From: Penaeicola halotolerans
GTDB lineage: Bacteria; Bacteroidota; Bacteroidia; Cytophagales; Cyclobacteriaceae
Assembly: GCF_016464625.1 (NCBI RefSeq)
Contig: NZ_JAEAGO010000002.1
Span: forward strand, 620,001 to 684,000
Length of the DNA stretch: 64,000 nt
Direction: 5' to 3'
Part shown: in pieces, positions 34,762-43,412 of the stretch
How positions within the stretch are numbered: the stretch's first letter is position 1
Layout: every line of letters starts with the position of its first letter
Notes under the pieces: generated by a model
The model's input: the letters and a program-made list of their open reading frames with translations, nothing else
The model's database searches: none
What the model was told of the DNA's origin: nothing
Made by a program: the position numbers and the translations under genes

Positions 34762-35337
34762 ATGGAAATTTGTTTTGCTACTAATAACGCTAAAAAGCTA
34801 GCCGAAATCCAAGCAGCGATAGGTGAGGAAATATTAATTCGTTCACTTGAGGATATTGACTGTATCGAGGAGTTGCCTGAGACTCAGGAGACCATAGAGG
34901 GCAATTCATTGCAGAAGGCAACTTATGTGCATGAGCATTATAAAATTAATTGTTTCGCTGATGATACAGGCTTAGAGGTAGAAGCGCTCGGTGGTGCACC
35001 AGGTGTTTACTCCGGCAGATACGCAGGAGAGCCGCGCAGTGATGAGAACAATATCGATTTGCTCTTGAAAAATCTATCTCCACACAGAAATAGAAAAGCT
35101 AGGTTCAAAACAGTCATTACACTTATCATTAATGGACAAGTGAAAACCTTCACTGGAATAGTCGAGGGGCAAATTCTGAAAGGTAGAACTGGTGTAGGGG
35201 GCTTTGGTTATGACCCCATATTTCAGCCGCTTGGCTATGATATCAGTTTTGCACAAATGAGCATGTCTGAGAAAAATAAAATCTCGCATAGAGGTATAGC
35301 TGTGCAGCAACTTATCAAGTACCTGAAGGGTCTCTGA
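34762..35337 (+). CDS. rdgB: Non-canonical purine NTP pyrophosphatase (RdgB/HAM1)
   Basis: A 191-residue enzyme that hydrolyses ITP, dITP and XTP to monophosphates, cleaning the nucleotide pool. Signature segments: the N-terminal ICFATNNAKKLAEIQ, ADDTGLEVEALGGAPGVYS, GRYAGE, GGFGYDPIFQP and the C-terminal SEKNKISHRG. The start is ATG 34762; a second ATG at 34759 is directly adjacent, and a longer version would begin inside the terminator. Confidence 0.95.
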   Translation: MEICFATNNAKKLAEIQAAIGEEILIRSLEDIDCIEELPETQETIEGNSLQKATYVHEHYKINCFADDTGLEVEALGGAPGVYSGRYAGEPRSDENNIDLLLKNLSPHRNRKARFKTVITLIINGQVKTFTGIVEGQILKGRTGVGGFGYDPIFQPLGYDISFAQMSMSEKNKISHRGIAVQQLIKYLKGL

Positions 35338-35366
35338 CAAAATACACACTATCTAAAAGGACATCG

Positions 35367-35399
35367 TTGCCAATTTATCTCTGAAAATGCTTAATTTTG
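35367..35399 (+). promoter_or_regulatory. Promoter of udk-trkA (TTG-N22-TAATTTTG)
   Basis: TTG at 35367-35369 and TAATTTTG at 35392-35399, spacer 22 nt. The -7 box ends 6 nt before the udk ATG, so the transcript is probably leaderless or nearly so. Confidence 0.55.
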
Positions 35400-35405
35400 T
35401 CTCCC

Positions 35406-36035
35406 ATGAGCAAACCTTATATCGTGGGTATTACTGGAGGAAGCGCATCTGGTAAAACATTATTTCTCAAAAAACTCCTCAGCGCATTTTCTGAGAAAGA
35501 AATCACTCTTATCTCTCAAGACAACTATTACAAGCCACGAAATCTACAGCCTATAGATGATAAGGGTATCTATAATTTTGATACGCCCAATTCTATAGAC
35601 TTTGAACAGTATGCTCAAGATATCACTCATCTCAAAGAGGGAAAATCAGTCTTTAGACAAGAATATACCTTCAATAATCCGAATAAAGTGCCTGAGATGC
35701 TCGAGTTCAAGCCAGCTCCGATCATCGTAGTGGAGGGGATATTTGTGTTTTACTACCCAGAATTAGAAGAGCTTCTCGATTTGAAAGTTTTCATCGATGC
35801 CAAGGATTACATCAGGCTAAAGAGAAGAATCATTCGCGACAATGAGGAAAGAGGCTATGGCTTAGATGATGTTTTATATAGATATGAAAATCATGTGATG
35901 CCTACTTATGAGAAGTATATTGAGCCATTTAAACATTATGCGGATATCATAGTCCCTAATAATACACACTTTGAGAATGCACTTAATATGGTGACCGTTT
36001 TTCTCAAAAATAAGATCAAAACTCATGACCAATAA
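35406..36035 (+). CDS. udk: Uridine kinase
   Basis: A 209-residue P-loop kinase that phosphorylates uridine and cytidine for pyrimidine salvage. Walker A: GITGGSASGKT. Also visible are LISQDNYYKPR (nucleoside site), FDTPNSIDFEQY, VVEGIFVFYY, and RRIIRDNEERGYGLDDVLYR as the lid. ATG 35406 replaces an upstream TTG because the promoter's -7 box overlaps that codon. It overlaps trkA by 11 bases, so the two are translationally coupled. Confidence 0.93.
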   Translation: MSKPYIVGITGGSASGKTLFLKKLLSAFSEKEITLISQDNYYKPRNLQPIDDKGIYNFDTPNSIDFEQYAQDITHLKEGKSVFRQEYTFNNPNKVPEMLEFKPAPIIVVEGIFVFYYPELEELLDLKVFIDAKDYIRLKRRIIRDNEERGYGLDDVLYRYENHVMPTYEKYIEPFKHYADIIVPNNTHFENALNMVTVFLKNKIKTHDQ

Positions 36036-36717
36036 ATTTGCTGTCATCGGCCTGGGACTTTTTGGTAAGTCTATTGCCAAGAGCTTAGCCAATAAAGGGG
36101 CTGAAATCCTCGCGATAGACCATGATATCCATGAGGTAGAGTCTATCAAAGATGACGTGGCCTATGCAGTAGCTTTAGATGCTACTGATATCAAAGCGAT
36201 CAAAGCTCAGAATATCACAGATTTTGATGCAGTGGTGGTGGCGATCGGTGAAAACTTTGAAGGGCTTCTCATGACTACTGTACTGCTTATAGAACTAGGA
36301 GTAAAAAGAGTCATCGCTAGAGCTGCTAATGAGCGTCAGAGAATCATTCTAGAAAAGCTTGGTGTCAAAGAGATACTATCGCCAGAAGGTACTATCGGAG
36401 AGTCTGTAGCGGAGATGCTCCTCAACCCTGATCTCAAGTCCTACCTCAAGTTACCAGATACTTATCAGATCATAGAAGTGACCTTGCCTACTAGCCTGAT
36501 AGGTGCTAGAGTCAGAGAAATCAAGCTCAGAGAAAACTATAATATCAACCTGATCACTGTCAAAAGAAAGTTTGTAGAAGTCAAAGATGGGGAAGAAGTA
36601 GAGGTAGAGCATGTGATAGGAGTGCCTAAACCAGACTCAGAGCTTCTCAAAGGAGATCAACTACTCTTGATGGGAAAAGAAATAGACTTTGAGAAGTTTT
36701 TTGATGTAAACAAATAA
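36025..36717 (+). CDS. trkA: TrkA/KtrA-type potassium uptake regulatory subunit (RCK domain)
   Basis: A 230-residue cytoplasmic regulator of K+ transport. The RCK-N Rossmann domain starts with FAVIGLGLFGKSIAKSLAN (NAD/ATP-binding GxGxxG) and the acidic IDHD at the end of beta-2. RCK-C occupies about 140-230 (ARVREIKLRENYNINLITVK). Size matches KtrA rather than the duplicated E. coli TrkA. The membrane partner (KtrB/TrkH) is not adjacent; instead it is coupled to udk by an 11-base overlap. Confidence 0.92.
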   Translation: MTNKFAVIGLGLFGKSIAKSLANKGAEILAIDHDIHEVESIKDDVAYAVALDATDIKAIKAQNITDFDAVVVAIGENFEGLLMTTVLLIELGVKRVIARAANERQRIILEKLGVKEILSPEGTIGESVAEMLLNPDLKSYLKLPDTYQIIEVTLPTSLIGARVREIKLRENYNINLITVKRKFVEVKDGEEVEVEHVIGVPKPDSELLKGDQLLLMGKEIDFEKFFDVNK

Positions 36718-36723
36718 TCTTGT

Positions 36724-36753
36724 TTGTTTATCTCTTGTCAATAGTTACTTTTG
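36724..36753 (+). promoter_or_regulatory. Consensus promoter (TTG-N19-TACTTTTG)
   Basis: TTG at 36724-36726 (part of TTTG), spacer of exactly 19 nt, TACTTTTG at 36746-36753. It is the best match to the Bacteroidota sigma-A promoter in the window. It ends 9 nt before the ATG at 36763. Confidence 0.65.
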
Positions 36754-36762
36754 TGGTAGAAC

Positions 36763-37134
36763 ATGAAAAAGGCAGATAAAATATCGATGATCAAGCAAAG
36801 ACTGATGCTCTTATTGGCAGCAGCTTTTTGTGCGCTCGTATCTGTCCACGAGTCTCAGTTCGCAAATGTCAATCTATCAGAAAGCACTCCTGTACAGCAA
36901 ACAAGTGCAGCAGAAAATCAAGATAGCCAAGACAGTGAAAAAACTTACTTCAGCATAAGTATAGATGCGGTCGTGCCATTTGCTGTGCAAGCAGCAGAGC
37001 AAGTGCTCTATTTTATTTATGAACTTTTTGTACCAAAGGACATCATGTCTTTTGAGAGTGTTTCAGTGAAGCCCGACTTGGCCCATTTTACAAAAGTCCT
37101 ACTGAGACAGATCATATCCCCTAATGCTCCCTGA
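36763..37134 (+). CDS. Uncharacterised small protein upstream of secDF
   Basis: A 123-residue protein not recognised as any named family. Residues 14-28 are hydrophobic (LMLLLAAAFCALVSV) behind a basic stretch, so a signal peptide or membrane anchor is likely. Then comes a Ser/Gln/Glu-rich low-complexity linker (about 40-62). A second hydrophobic segment rich in Val, Ala and Phe (about 70-92, VVPFAVQAAEQVLYFIYELF) precedes a polar tail. It has its own consensus promoter. It lies between trkA and secDF with a 94-nt gap before secDF, so association with the translocase is only positional. Confidence 0.6.
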   Translation: MKKADKISMIKQRLMLLLAAAFCALVSVHESQFANVNLSESTPVQQTSAAENQDSQDSEKTYFSISIDAVVPFAVQAAEQVLYFIYELFVPKDIMSFESVSVKPDLAHFTKVLLRQIISPNAP

Positions 37135-37228
37135 GTAAAATTGCCTTTTATCAATCAGCTCTCTAGAATTCTTGACTAGAGCTGCTTTCTTGTGTATTAT
37201 TTTCAATCAATTATAATTTATTTCAACC

Positions 37229-40174
37229 ATGCGTAACAAAGGAATAATTGTTTTCCTGACGGTAATCATTACAGCTTTTTGTTTGTATTACCTTCACTTT
37301 ACTTGGGTGTCAAACAACATCCAAAAAGAAGCTACCGCCTATGCTACTGATGCTAATGGCAATGTAGACTTTGATAAAAGACAAGGCTATTTAGACTCTA
37401 TTTATAGAGAGCCTGTGTATAACTTCTTAGGGTTATATGATTTCACTTATCAAGAGATCAAAGAGACGGAGCTAGGACTCGGACTTGACCTTCAAGGTGG
37501 TATGCAGGTGACATTGGCTGTCTCTCCAGTAGAAATTGTCAAAGGTCTTTCTGGCAACTCAAATAACCCAGCTTTCATCAAATCTTTAGAGGAGGCGCAA
37601 ATAGCAGCAAGAACGTCAAACGATAAGTTTGTCGATCTTTTTTATGATGCTTTTCAGAAAAATAGTCCTGATACTAAACTAAGCAGCATATTTGCTACTG
37701 CGGCAAATAGAAATAAAGTGAGCTCTGAGACTTCTGATGCAGATGTGCTAAAACTTATCGATACAGAAATCGAAAATGCGATCGATAGATCATTCAACAT
37801 CCTCAGAACAAGGGTAGATAGATTTGGTACTTCTCAGCCAAACATCCAGCGTATTCAGGGTACTGGTCGTATCCAAGTAGAACTCCCTGGTGTGGACAAT
37901 CAAGAGCGTGTAAGAAAACTACTTCAGGGTACTGCACAGCTTCAGTTCTGGGAAGTCCTAGAGATCGGTGAATATAGTGGCTCTCTCGAAGCAATCAATT
38001 CGCTACTTGTCGCTCAACAAAAAGCAGAGGCTAGTAATTCAAGTACTAATGAAGCAACTGAGGCTAATACATCTACTGATTCTACTGCTACATCACTAGA
38101 GGAGCAGTTAGCTCAGGCAGAAGGAGATTCTGCCACGACAAATAACGATGTGTCACCTATATTCTCATTACTAAAAGCGGATTTCGGTCTTGTTTATAGT
38201 TTGAGAGATACTGTTCAAATCAATAGAATTTTGGCAAAGGATGAAGTAAAGGCACTTCTTCCAGCCAACTTGAAGTTCTTATGGTCTGTAAAGCCTATCA
38301 AGGCTGATGATGGTACTGAACTTTTACAGCTATTTGCTATCAGGTACAATAGGTCTGGTAAAGCATTGTTGGAAGGTGATGTTGTGACTAATGCGACTCA
38401 AGTATTAGATCAGTCATCAAGACCTGCTGTCAGCATGCAGATGAACGCCACTGGGTCTAAAGCTTGGAGAAAGATCACTGGTGAAAGTGTAGGTAAAAGT
38501 ATAGCTATCGTCTTAGATGACTATGTATATACGGCACCAACTGTTCAAGGAGAGATTCCAAACGGGATATCTCAAATCACTGGTAACTTTACATTAGAAG
38601 AAGCTAAAGATTTAGCTAATATCCTCAAGGCTGGTGCACTTCCAGCACCTACACAGATTGTAGAAGAAGCTTTCGTAGGTCCTACTTTAGGTAAAGAAGC
38701 TCAAGCTCAAGGTATCAACTCAATGCTTGGAGGTTTGGCTATTGTGGTGCTTTTCATGATCGCTTACTATGCTAAAGGTGGTTTGATTGCAAACGCTGCT
38801 TTGTTATTTAATATCTTCTTCATCTTAGGTATTTTGGCGCAGCTGGGTTCAGCCTTGACTTTGCCAGGTATCGCGGGTATCGTATTGACAATCGGTATGT
38901 CTATCGATGCTAACGTGCTTATCTTTGAACGTATCAGAGAAGAGATGCGCAATGGTAATAAATTACTTGCAGCGATCAGCGCAGGTTATGACAAAGCTTT
39001 CAGCTCTATCGTTGACTCGAATGCTACGACTTTCTTGACGGGAGCTGTTCTCTATGCTTTAGGTCAAGGACCAGTCAAAGGTTTTGCGATCACTTTGATG
39101 ATTGGTATTGCTTCATCTTTCTTCTCAGCAGTATTCATCACAAGAGTGATCGTCTACTGGTTGAGCAAAAAAGGTGATCAGAGCAAAATTTCATTTGAGA
39201 CAGGTTTGTCTAAGTCTGCCTTCAAAGATTTGAACTTGGATTTCATGTCTAAGAGAAAAGTGGCTTATATCATCTCTACTGCAATTATTGCTGTAGGTAT
39301 CGCTATCATGGCGACTACTGGACTTAAGTTTGGTGTAGACTTTACAGGTGGTAGATCATATATCGTAGAGTTCAATGAGCCGATGGTGGCTTCTGATATC
39401 AAGGTAAATCTAGACGCTGAGTTTGACGGATCTACAGAGGTGAAAACTTACGGATCAAATAATATCCTTAAGGTAACGACTTCATATAGAGTAGATGAAG
39501 ATTCTGATGAGGCAAATGCTGAAGTAGAAGAAAAGGTGATCGAAGGTATCAAAGCGATCACTGGTAAAGAGTATGTTGGTAAAAATGCTCCTGCAGATGG
39601 TCAGTTTGCGATCACAGGTACTTCTAAAGTAGGTGCTACTGTAGCGGATGATATCAAGAACTCTTCTTATCAAGCGATTGGATTCTCACTTTTGATCATT
39701 TTCATGTACATCTTATTGAGATTTAGAAAGTGGCAGTATTCATTAGGAGCAATCATCGCTCTAGCGCACGATGCCCTATTTGTATTGGCTGCTTTTGCTA
39801 TCGCAGGTGTGTTGGGTATGAATTTCGAAGTTGACCAAGTATTTATGGCAGCCATGTTGACCATCATTGGTTACTCAATCAACGATACAGTGATTGTGTT
39901 TGACCGTATGAGAGAAAACTTTGCCGCAAGAGGTACGCACAAACTACTCAAAGTCTTCAATGATTCAATCAATCAAACGCTTACAAGAACATTGGTCACG
40001 TCATTTACAACATTGATCGTAGTGGTGATATTACTAGTATTTGGTGGAGAAGTTTTGAGAGGTTTCTCATTTGCATTACTAGTCGGTATTCTAGTTGGTA
40101 CTTACTCATCGATCTACATCGCTACGCCAGTAGTAGCTGATTTGATGAAAAGAGAGATCGATAAAGAAGGCTGA
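37229..40174 (+). CDS. secDF: Protein translocase SecDF fusion
   Basis: A 981-residue single chain joining SecD and SecF, which use the proton gradient to pull exported proteins. SecD part: an N-terminal span (about 5-22), LGLDLQGGMQVTL, a large periplasmic P1 region, and a six-span domain with SIDANVLIFERIREE (about 558-570). SecF part: KRKVAYIISTAIIAVG, then GVDFTGGRSYIVEF (about 702-715) and INDTVIVFDRMREN (about 885-898). The P1 region holds a Ser/Thr/Asn/Glu-rich insertion (about 265-312), as is common in Bacteroidota. Essential export machinery; single gene with a strong terminator. Confidence 0.97.
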   Translation: MRNKGIIVFLTVIITAFCLYYLHFTWVSNNIQKEATAYATDANGNVDFDKRQGYLDSIYREPVYNFLGLYDFTYQEIKETELGLGLDLQGGMQVTLAVSPVEIVKGLSGNSNNPAFIKSLEEAQIAARTSNDKFVDLFYDAFQKNSPDTKLSSIFATAANRNKVSSETSDADVLKLIDTEIENAIDRSFNILRTRVDRFGTSQPNIQRIQGTGRIQVELPGVDNQERVRKLLQGTAQLQFWEVLEIGEYSGSLEAINSLLVAQQKAEASNSSTNEATEANTSTDSTATSLEEQLAQAEGDSATTNNDVSPIFSLLKADFGLVYSLRDTVQINRILAKDEVKALLPANLKFLWSVKPIKADDGTELLQLFAIRYNRSGKALLEGDVVTNATQVLDQSSRPAVSMQMNATGSKAWRKITGESVGKSIAIVLDDYVYTAPTVQGEIPNGISQITGNFTLEEAKDLANILKAGALPAPTQIVEEAFVGPTLGKEAQAQGINSMLGGLAIVVLFMIAYYAKGGLIANAALLFNIFFILGILAQLGSALTLPGIAGIVLTIGMSIDANVLIFERIREEMRNGNKLLAAISAGYDKAFSSIVDSNATTFLTGAVLYALGQGPVKGFAITLMIGIASSFFSAVFITRVIVYWLSKKGDQSKISFETGLSKSAFKDLNLDFMSKRKVAYIISTAIIAVGIAIMATTGLKFGVDFTGGRSYIVEFNEPMVASDIKVNLDAEFDGSTEVKTYGSNNILKVTTSYRVDEDSDEANAEVEEKVIEGIKAITGKEYVGKNAPADGQFAITGTSKVGATVADDIKNSSYQAIGFSLLIIFMYILLRFRKWQYSLGAIIALAHDALFVLAAFAIAGVLGMNFEVDQVFMAAMLTIIGYSINDTVIVFDRMRENFAARGTHKLLKVFNDSINQTLTRTLVTSFTTLIVVVILLVFGGEVLRGFSFALLVGILVGTYSSIYIATPVVADLMKREIDKEG

Positions 40175-40198
40175 TTCAAGCTTTAATTAAAAATTCTT

Positions 40199-40230
40199 AG
40201 ACCCTTGATATTTGTCAAGGGTCTTTTTTT
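40199..40230 (+). terminator. Rho-independent terminator after secDF
   Basis: AGACCCTTGA (40199-40208) pairs perfectly with TCAAGGGTCT (40215-40224); loop TATTTG; T-tract to 40230. Confidence 0.92.
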
Positions 40231-40255
40231 ATGCTTATTTTTAAAATAAAAAAGA

Positions 40256-40714
40256 ATGAATCCAATTTTTAAAAAGCTCAAATACAAAGATCAAAAAACA
40301 GTTTTGGTCATGAATGCACCTGATTCTTTTTTGGAAAATATGGAGGAAATGAAGGCTTTTGCTAGAGTTGAATCAAATCCTAAAGAAGTTCAGGAGATTG
40401 AGTTTGCATTGGTATTTGCTATGAAGCTAAAGGAAGTGGCTGATAGTATAGCCAGTGTAGGTCCTAAGTTAAAAGGGGATGCGATCTTATGGTATGCATA
40501 TCCCAAAGGAACCTCAAAAAAATATAAGGGAGAGTTTAACAGAGATAATGGTTGGGCTGCTATAGGTCCTTATGATATGGAACCTGTCATGGCGATAGCG
40601 ATAGATGAAGATTGGAGCGCGATCAGGTTTAGAAAGGTAGACTATATCAAAAAAATAACTAGGGATAAAAGCTGGGTGCTTTCTGAAAAAGGAAAAGCCA
40701 AAAAAAGCGAGTAG
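40256..40714 (+). CDS. Uncharacterised small cytoplasmic protein (DUF3052-like)
   Basis: A 152-residue soluble protein. Features: VLVMNAPDSFLENMEEM near the start, VQEIEFALVFAMKLKEVADS, then LKGDAILWYAYPKGTSKKYK and a GWAAIGPYDMEPVMAIAID-like strand before WSAIRFRKVDYI. The pattern 'data-poor prediction of W-x-x-P-K-G' resembles short DUF3052-type proteins, but I cannot confirm that family. A basic tail (KGKAKKSE) ends the chain. The stop region lies inside a terminator stem shared with the convergent dioxygenase gene. Confidence 0.6.
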   Translation: MNPIFKKLKYKDQKTVLVMNAPDSFLENMEEMKAFARVESNPKEVQEIEFALVFAMKLKEVADSIASVGPKLKGDAILWYAYPKGTSKKYKGEFNRDNGWAAIGPYDMEPVMAIAIDEDWSAIRFRKVDYIKKITRDKSWVLSEKGKAKKSE

Positions 40715-40735
40715 TCAGTTAAGAATACTCGCTTG
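40706..40735. terminator. Bidirectional terminator overlapping the 3' end of the DUF3052-like gene
   Basis: AGCGAGTA (40706-40713) pairs with TACTCGCT (40726-40733), 12-nt loop. The A-run at 40700-40706 is the T-tract for the minus-strand operon. Confidence 0.7.
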
Positions 40736-40739
40736 GATT

Positions 40740-41684
40740 TTATTTGATATAAGGCTGAAGTTGTGCTTCTATGCGGGCTCTATTGGGCTCTTGCCAATCT
40801 GGAAGTTTGAGGCCATTACCCATCGCTTCTCTAGTTTCATCTACTAAGAAACCAGGACCCTCGGTAGCGATTTCAAATAATACTCCTCCTGGGATTCTGA
40901 AATAAATGGATTCAAAATACTTTCTGTCCTTTACATCGGTAGCCATGATGCCTAAGTTGTTAACTAAAAAGTCTTTGATACGTAATGAGTCTGCTAAACT
41001 AGCCACTCTATGCGCCACGTGGTGTACGGTGCCGATACCATTGACACCTTGATGGGCTGTTTTACCATCTTTGACGATGAGTGTATTGCCTGCGCCTCCA
41101 TCTCCAGCTTCTAATAATGTCAAGTCTCCTTCTTGCTTTTTAATTTCATATCCAAATAGCTCTAGAAATCCGATCGTAGTCTTGATATCAGAGATTAGAA
41201 GGGTGACATTATGAATACCTCGAATGGCATTTTCTTTAGAAATATCAGCAGTGGACCAAACAGGAGTACGCTCGTCTACAGCTTCCATGATGTCCAACTT
41301 AAGCCCAGATGGATCCTCAAATACTAGGATTTCTTGATCGAATCTCTGTTCTGTACTATATGAAACTCCTTGCGCTTTGAGTCTTTCCTTCCAAAAGGTC
41401 AAAGTGCCCATAGGTATAGAAAAGGATGTCTGACTTACCTGTCCAGAGCCAATAGCGCCTTTTCTTACACCTTGGCCAGCGTAGGGAAATGTCGTCATGA
41501 TCGTTGAAGGAGAGCCTATTTCATTTCCATAATAAAAATGATAAACGCTTTCATTATCAAAATTCACAGTTTCTTTGACTAGCCTCAGCCCAAGTGTCTT
41601 TACGTAAAAATCATAGTCTTCTTGTGCTCCTGCTACAGTAGCAGTCACGTGATGTAATCCTTTTATTAATCCTTTGATATCCAT
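40740..41684 (-). CDS. Ring-cleaving dioxygenase, tandem VOC domains (MhqO-like)
   Basis: A 314-residue glyoxalase-fold protein with two VOC modules (about 7-140 and 152-300). Motifs: GLHHVTATVAGAQEDYDFYV, ETVNFDNESVYHFYYG, GIHNVTLLISD, GTVHHVAHRVAS and FEIATEGPGF. The His/His/Glu iron ligands of type I extradiol enzymes can be placed in these. MhqO-type proteins cleave hydroquinones. It is the third gene of an operon behind an esterase (7-nt gap) and a maleylacetate reductase, which fits: ring cleavage gives a muconic-type product that is channelled to maleylacetate and beta-ketoadipate. The substrate is inferred. Confidence 0.82.
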   Translation of the reverse strand: MDIKGLIKGLHHVTATVAGAQEDYDFYVKTLGLRLVKETVNFDNESVYHFYYGNEIGSPSTIMTTFPYAGQGVRKGAIGSGQVSQTSFSIPMGTLTFWKERLKAQGVSYSTEQRFDQEILVFEDPSGLKLDIMEAVDERTPVWSTADISKENAIRGIHNVTLLISDIKTTIGFLELFGYEIKKQEGDLTLLEAGDGGAGNTLIVKDGKTAHQGVNGIGTVHHVAHRVASLADSLRIKDFLVNNLGIMATDVKDRKYFESIYFRIPGGVLFEIATEGPGFLVDETREAMGNGLKLPDWQEPNRARIEAQLQPYIK

Positions 41685-41691
41685 TTTCTTA

Positions 41692-42321
41692 TTATTTGAG
41701 CATTTCTTTTACTATTTCTATCTCATCTTCGCTGATGATGTGATCCATTCCTGGATAGATTTTTAAATTTACTTTTGCGCCCATTTTAGTGAGCTGTTTT
41801 TCAGAATCCTCTAATCTATGAACAGGAATGTGGTGGTCTATATCACTACATCCCATGAAAATAGGTGTCCCTGAAAAGTCTCCAGTATAATTCTTTGGCT
41901 CTACTCGAGGGCCTATTAGTCCTCCACTAAGTATCATCACTCCAGCATACTTGGTGGCATTTCTTGTGACATACTCTAGAGAAAGACATGCTCCTTGTGA
42001 AAAGCCCAAGAAATAGATGTTTTCCTTTTTAACCCCTGCAGCAGTGATCTCTGAGACTATTGTATCCAAAAGTGTCAACGCAGAATCTAACCAAGGCTGA
42101 TTGATAGACCACTCTTCTAAGAATCCCTTGGGATACCAAGTGCTAAAGGTAGCCTTTGGGAATATCAGTGCTCTATCAGGATCTTCAGAGATGATCTCCG
42201 CTAGGTTTTGCATTTTGTCAGAACTATCGCCTCTACCATGTACCATGATCAGTGCACTTTTAGCTTTGTCTAGTGGACAGCCAGCGTAGACGGTATTTTT
42301 TATTTGATGTAAGTTTTCCAT
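41692..42321 (-). CDS. Alpha/beta-hydrolase, phospholipase/carboxylesterase type (MhqD-like)
   Basis: A 209-residue esterase. Oxyanion segment IMVHGRGDSS; nucleophile Ser in FLGFSQGACLSL; acid Asp in GCSDIDHHIP and His in YPGMDHII form the triad. The fold and length match the YtpA/MhqD carboxylesterases. In Bacillus the mhqNOP and mhqD genes respond to quinones, which agrees with the neighbours here. Middle gene of the operon, 9 nt behind the maleylacetate reductase gene and 7 nt before the dioxygenase gene. Confidence 0.87.
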   Translation of the reverse strand: MENLHQIKNTVYAGCPLDKAKSALIMVHGRGDSSDKMQNLAEIISEDPDRALIFPKATFSTWYPKGFLEEWSINQPWLDSALTLLDTIVSEITAAGVKKENIYFLGFSQGACLSLEYVTRNATKYAGVMILSGGLIGPRVEPKNYTGDFSGTPIFMGCSDIDHHIPVHRLEDSEKQLTKMGAKVNLKIYPGMDHIISEDEIEIVKEMLK

Positions 42322-42330
42322 TTTTTGTTT

Positions 42331-43374
42331 TTATGAGCTTTTACAAGCATTTAAAACCATTTTTTTTAATTTTTCAACTGAAAGAGGAGCTACATTAGGA
42401 TAAGGATTTGAGAGCATTAATGTTACAGCCTCATCCACTTGCTCTATTTTAAATCCTATAGAGCACAAATCTGTTTCTGCGCCTGCATTTTTAGTTAGGT
42501 ATTTTAAGTATTGCGAGGGATTTTTTCCTAGAGCGCTCTGAAAATCAGCTTGAATATCACTTGTTAGATAAGGCCATTGGTATGCGAGTACATGTGGCAG
42601 TAATACGGTATGCACTTTGGCATGATCTAGTTGATACTTGCCACCAAGTACATGAGCAGTTTTGTGGTGGAGCGACATGTCTACTTCTGCTAAACATTTC
42701 CCTCCTAGATAGGCTCCATAGAGCAGCTCCTCATTTGCCTCATCATCAAGCTGCCCTAACTCAATGATTCGTTCTAGACCATACTTGATAGTGCTCATGC
42801 CTTGTAGTGCTTGCATCGTAGTGATAGGATTGCGACTAGGTGCATAAACCGCTTCTACTAAATGCGCCATAGCATTCATCGCACTTGTGACTGTGATGTG
42901 TTTAGGTAGCTCAGCAGTGAGCTTAGGATCGTAAATTACCAACCTTGGGAGTACGATATCTGTTCTTCCAGTGACTTTTCCCTCTGAGGTACTTTTGCCC
43001 CAAATCGGAGTTTGTTCTGATCCTGAGTAGGTTGTCACCGCTGCGATGATTGGCAGTGAAGTCTCTAATGCAATGGCTTTAGCAAGTCCTATAGCAGATC
43101 CTCCTCCTATGGCTAAGATCATGTCTGGCTTTGAGTCTTTGAGGAGAAGTAAGGCTTCTTCTACGAGTGATACTGGCACATGCTGAATGATATTATCTAT
43201 GCGAGTGACTTGAGTCTTTGGCAGCTTACTTTGTAGTTCAGCTACTATAGGATCCACTCGCTTGGAACCGATGATGAGGAGGTTTTCAACATCCTTTAAT
43301 CTAGTAGGAAGTTCTAAGAACTTGTCTCGGCCGAAGAGCACTTCGCTTGCGTATGATTTATAGCTAAAATTCAC
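42331..43374 (-). CDS. Maleylacetate reductase (iron-containing alcohol dehydrogenase family)
   Basis: A 347-residue dehydrogenase that reduces maleylacetate to beta-ketoadipate. NAD-binding LAIGGGSAIGLAKAIALET, TTYSGSEQTPIWGKS, MNAMAHLVEAVYAPSRNPI and the LHHKTAHVLGGKYQLDHAKVHT-type metal/catalytic region follow the maleylacetate reductase subgroup (the HH and HxxxxH histidines), not generic alcohol dehydrogenases. Start is GTG. First gene of the quinol operon; a hairpin terminator of the upstream receptor gene lies only 36 bp before it, so its promoter must be in 43375-43412, where two 9-bp direct repeats (TACTTTCTA, TACTTTATA, 15 nt apart) occur. Confidence 0.88.
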   Translation of the reverse strand: MNFSYKSYASEVLFGRDKFLELPTRLKDVENLLIIGSKRVDPIVAELQSKLPKTQVTRIDNIIQHVPVSLVEEALLLLKDSKPDMILAIGGGSAIGLAKAIALETSLPIIAAVTTYSGSEQTPIWGKSTSEGKVTGRTDIVLPRLVIYDPKLTAELPKHITVTSAMNAMAHLVEAVYAPSRNPITTMQALQGMSTIKYGLERIIELGQLDDEANEELLYGAYLGGKCLAEVDMSLHHKTAHVLGGKYQLDHAKVHTVLLPHVLAYQWPYLTSDIQADFQSALGKNPSQYLKYLTKNAGAETDLCSIGFKIEQVDEAVTLMLSNPYPNVAPLSVEKLKKMVLNACKSS

Positions 43375-43412
43375 AGATTGTTACTTTCTAGTGAGATACT
43401 TTATAAACAAAA

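Noticed and set aside
43382-43405. Two 9-bp direct repeats TACTTTCTA / TACTTTATA before the quinol operon
   Set aside because: One mismatch and AT-rich context make this weak; mentioned with the gene but not called as an operator.
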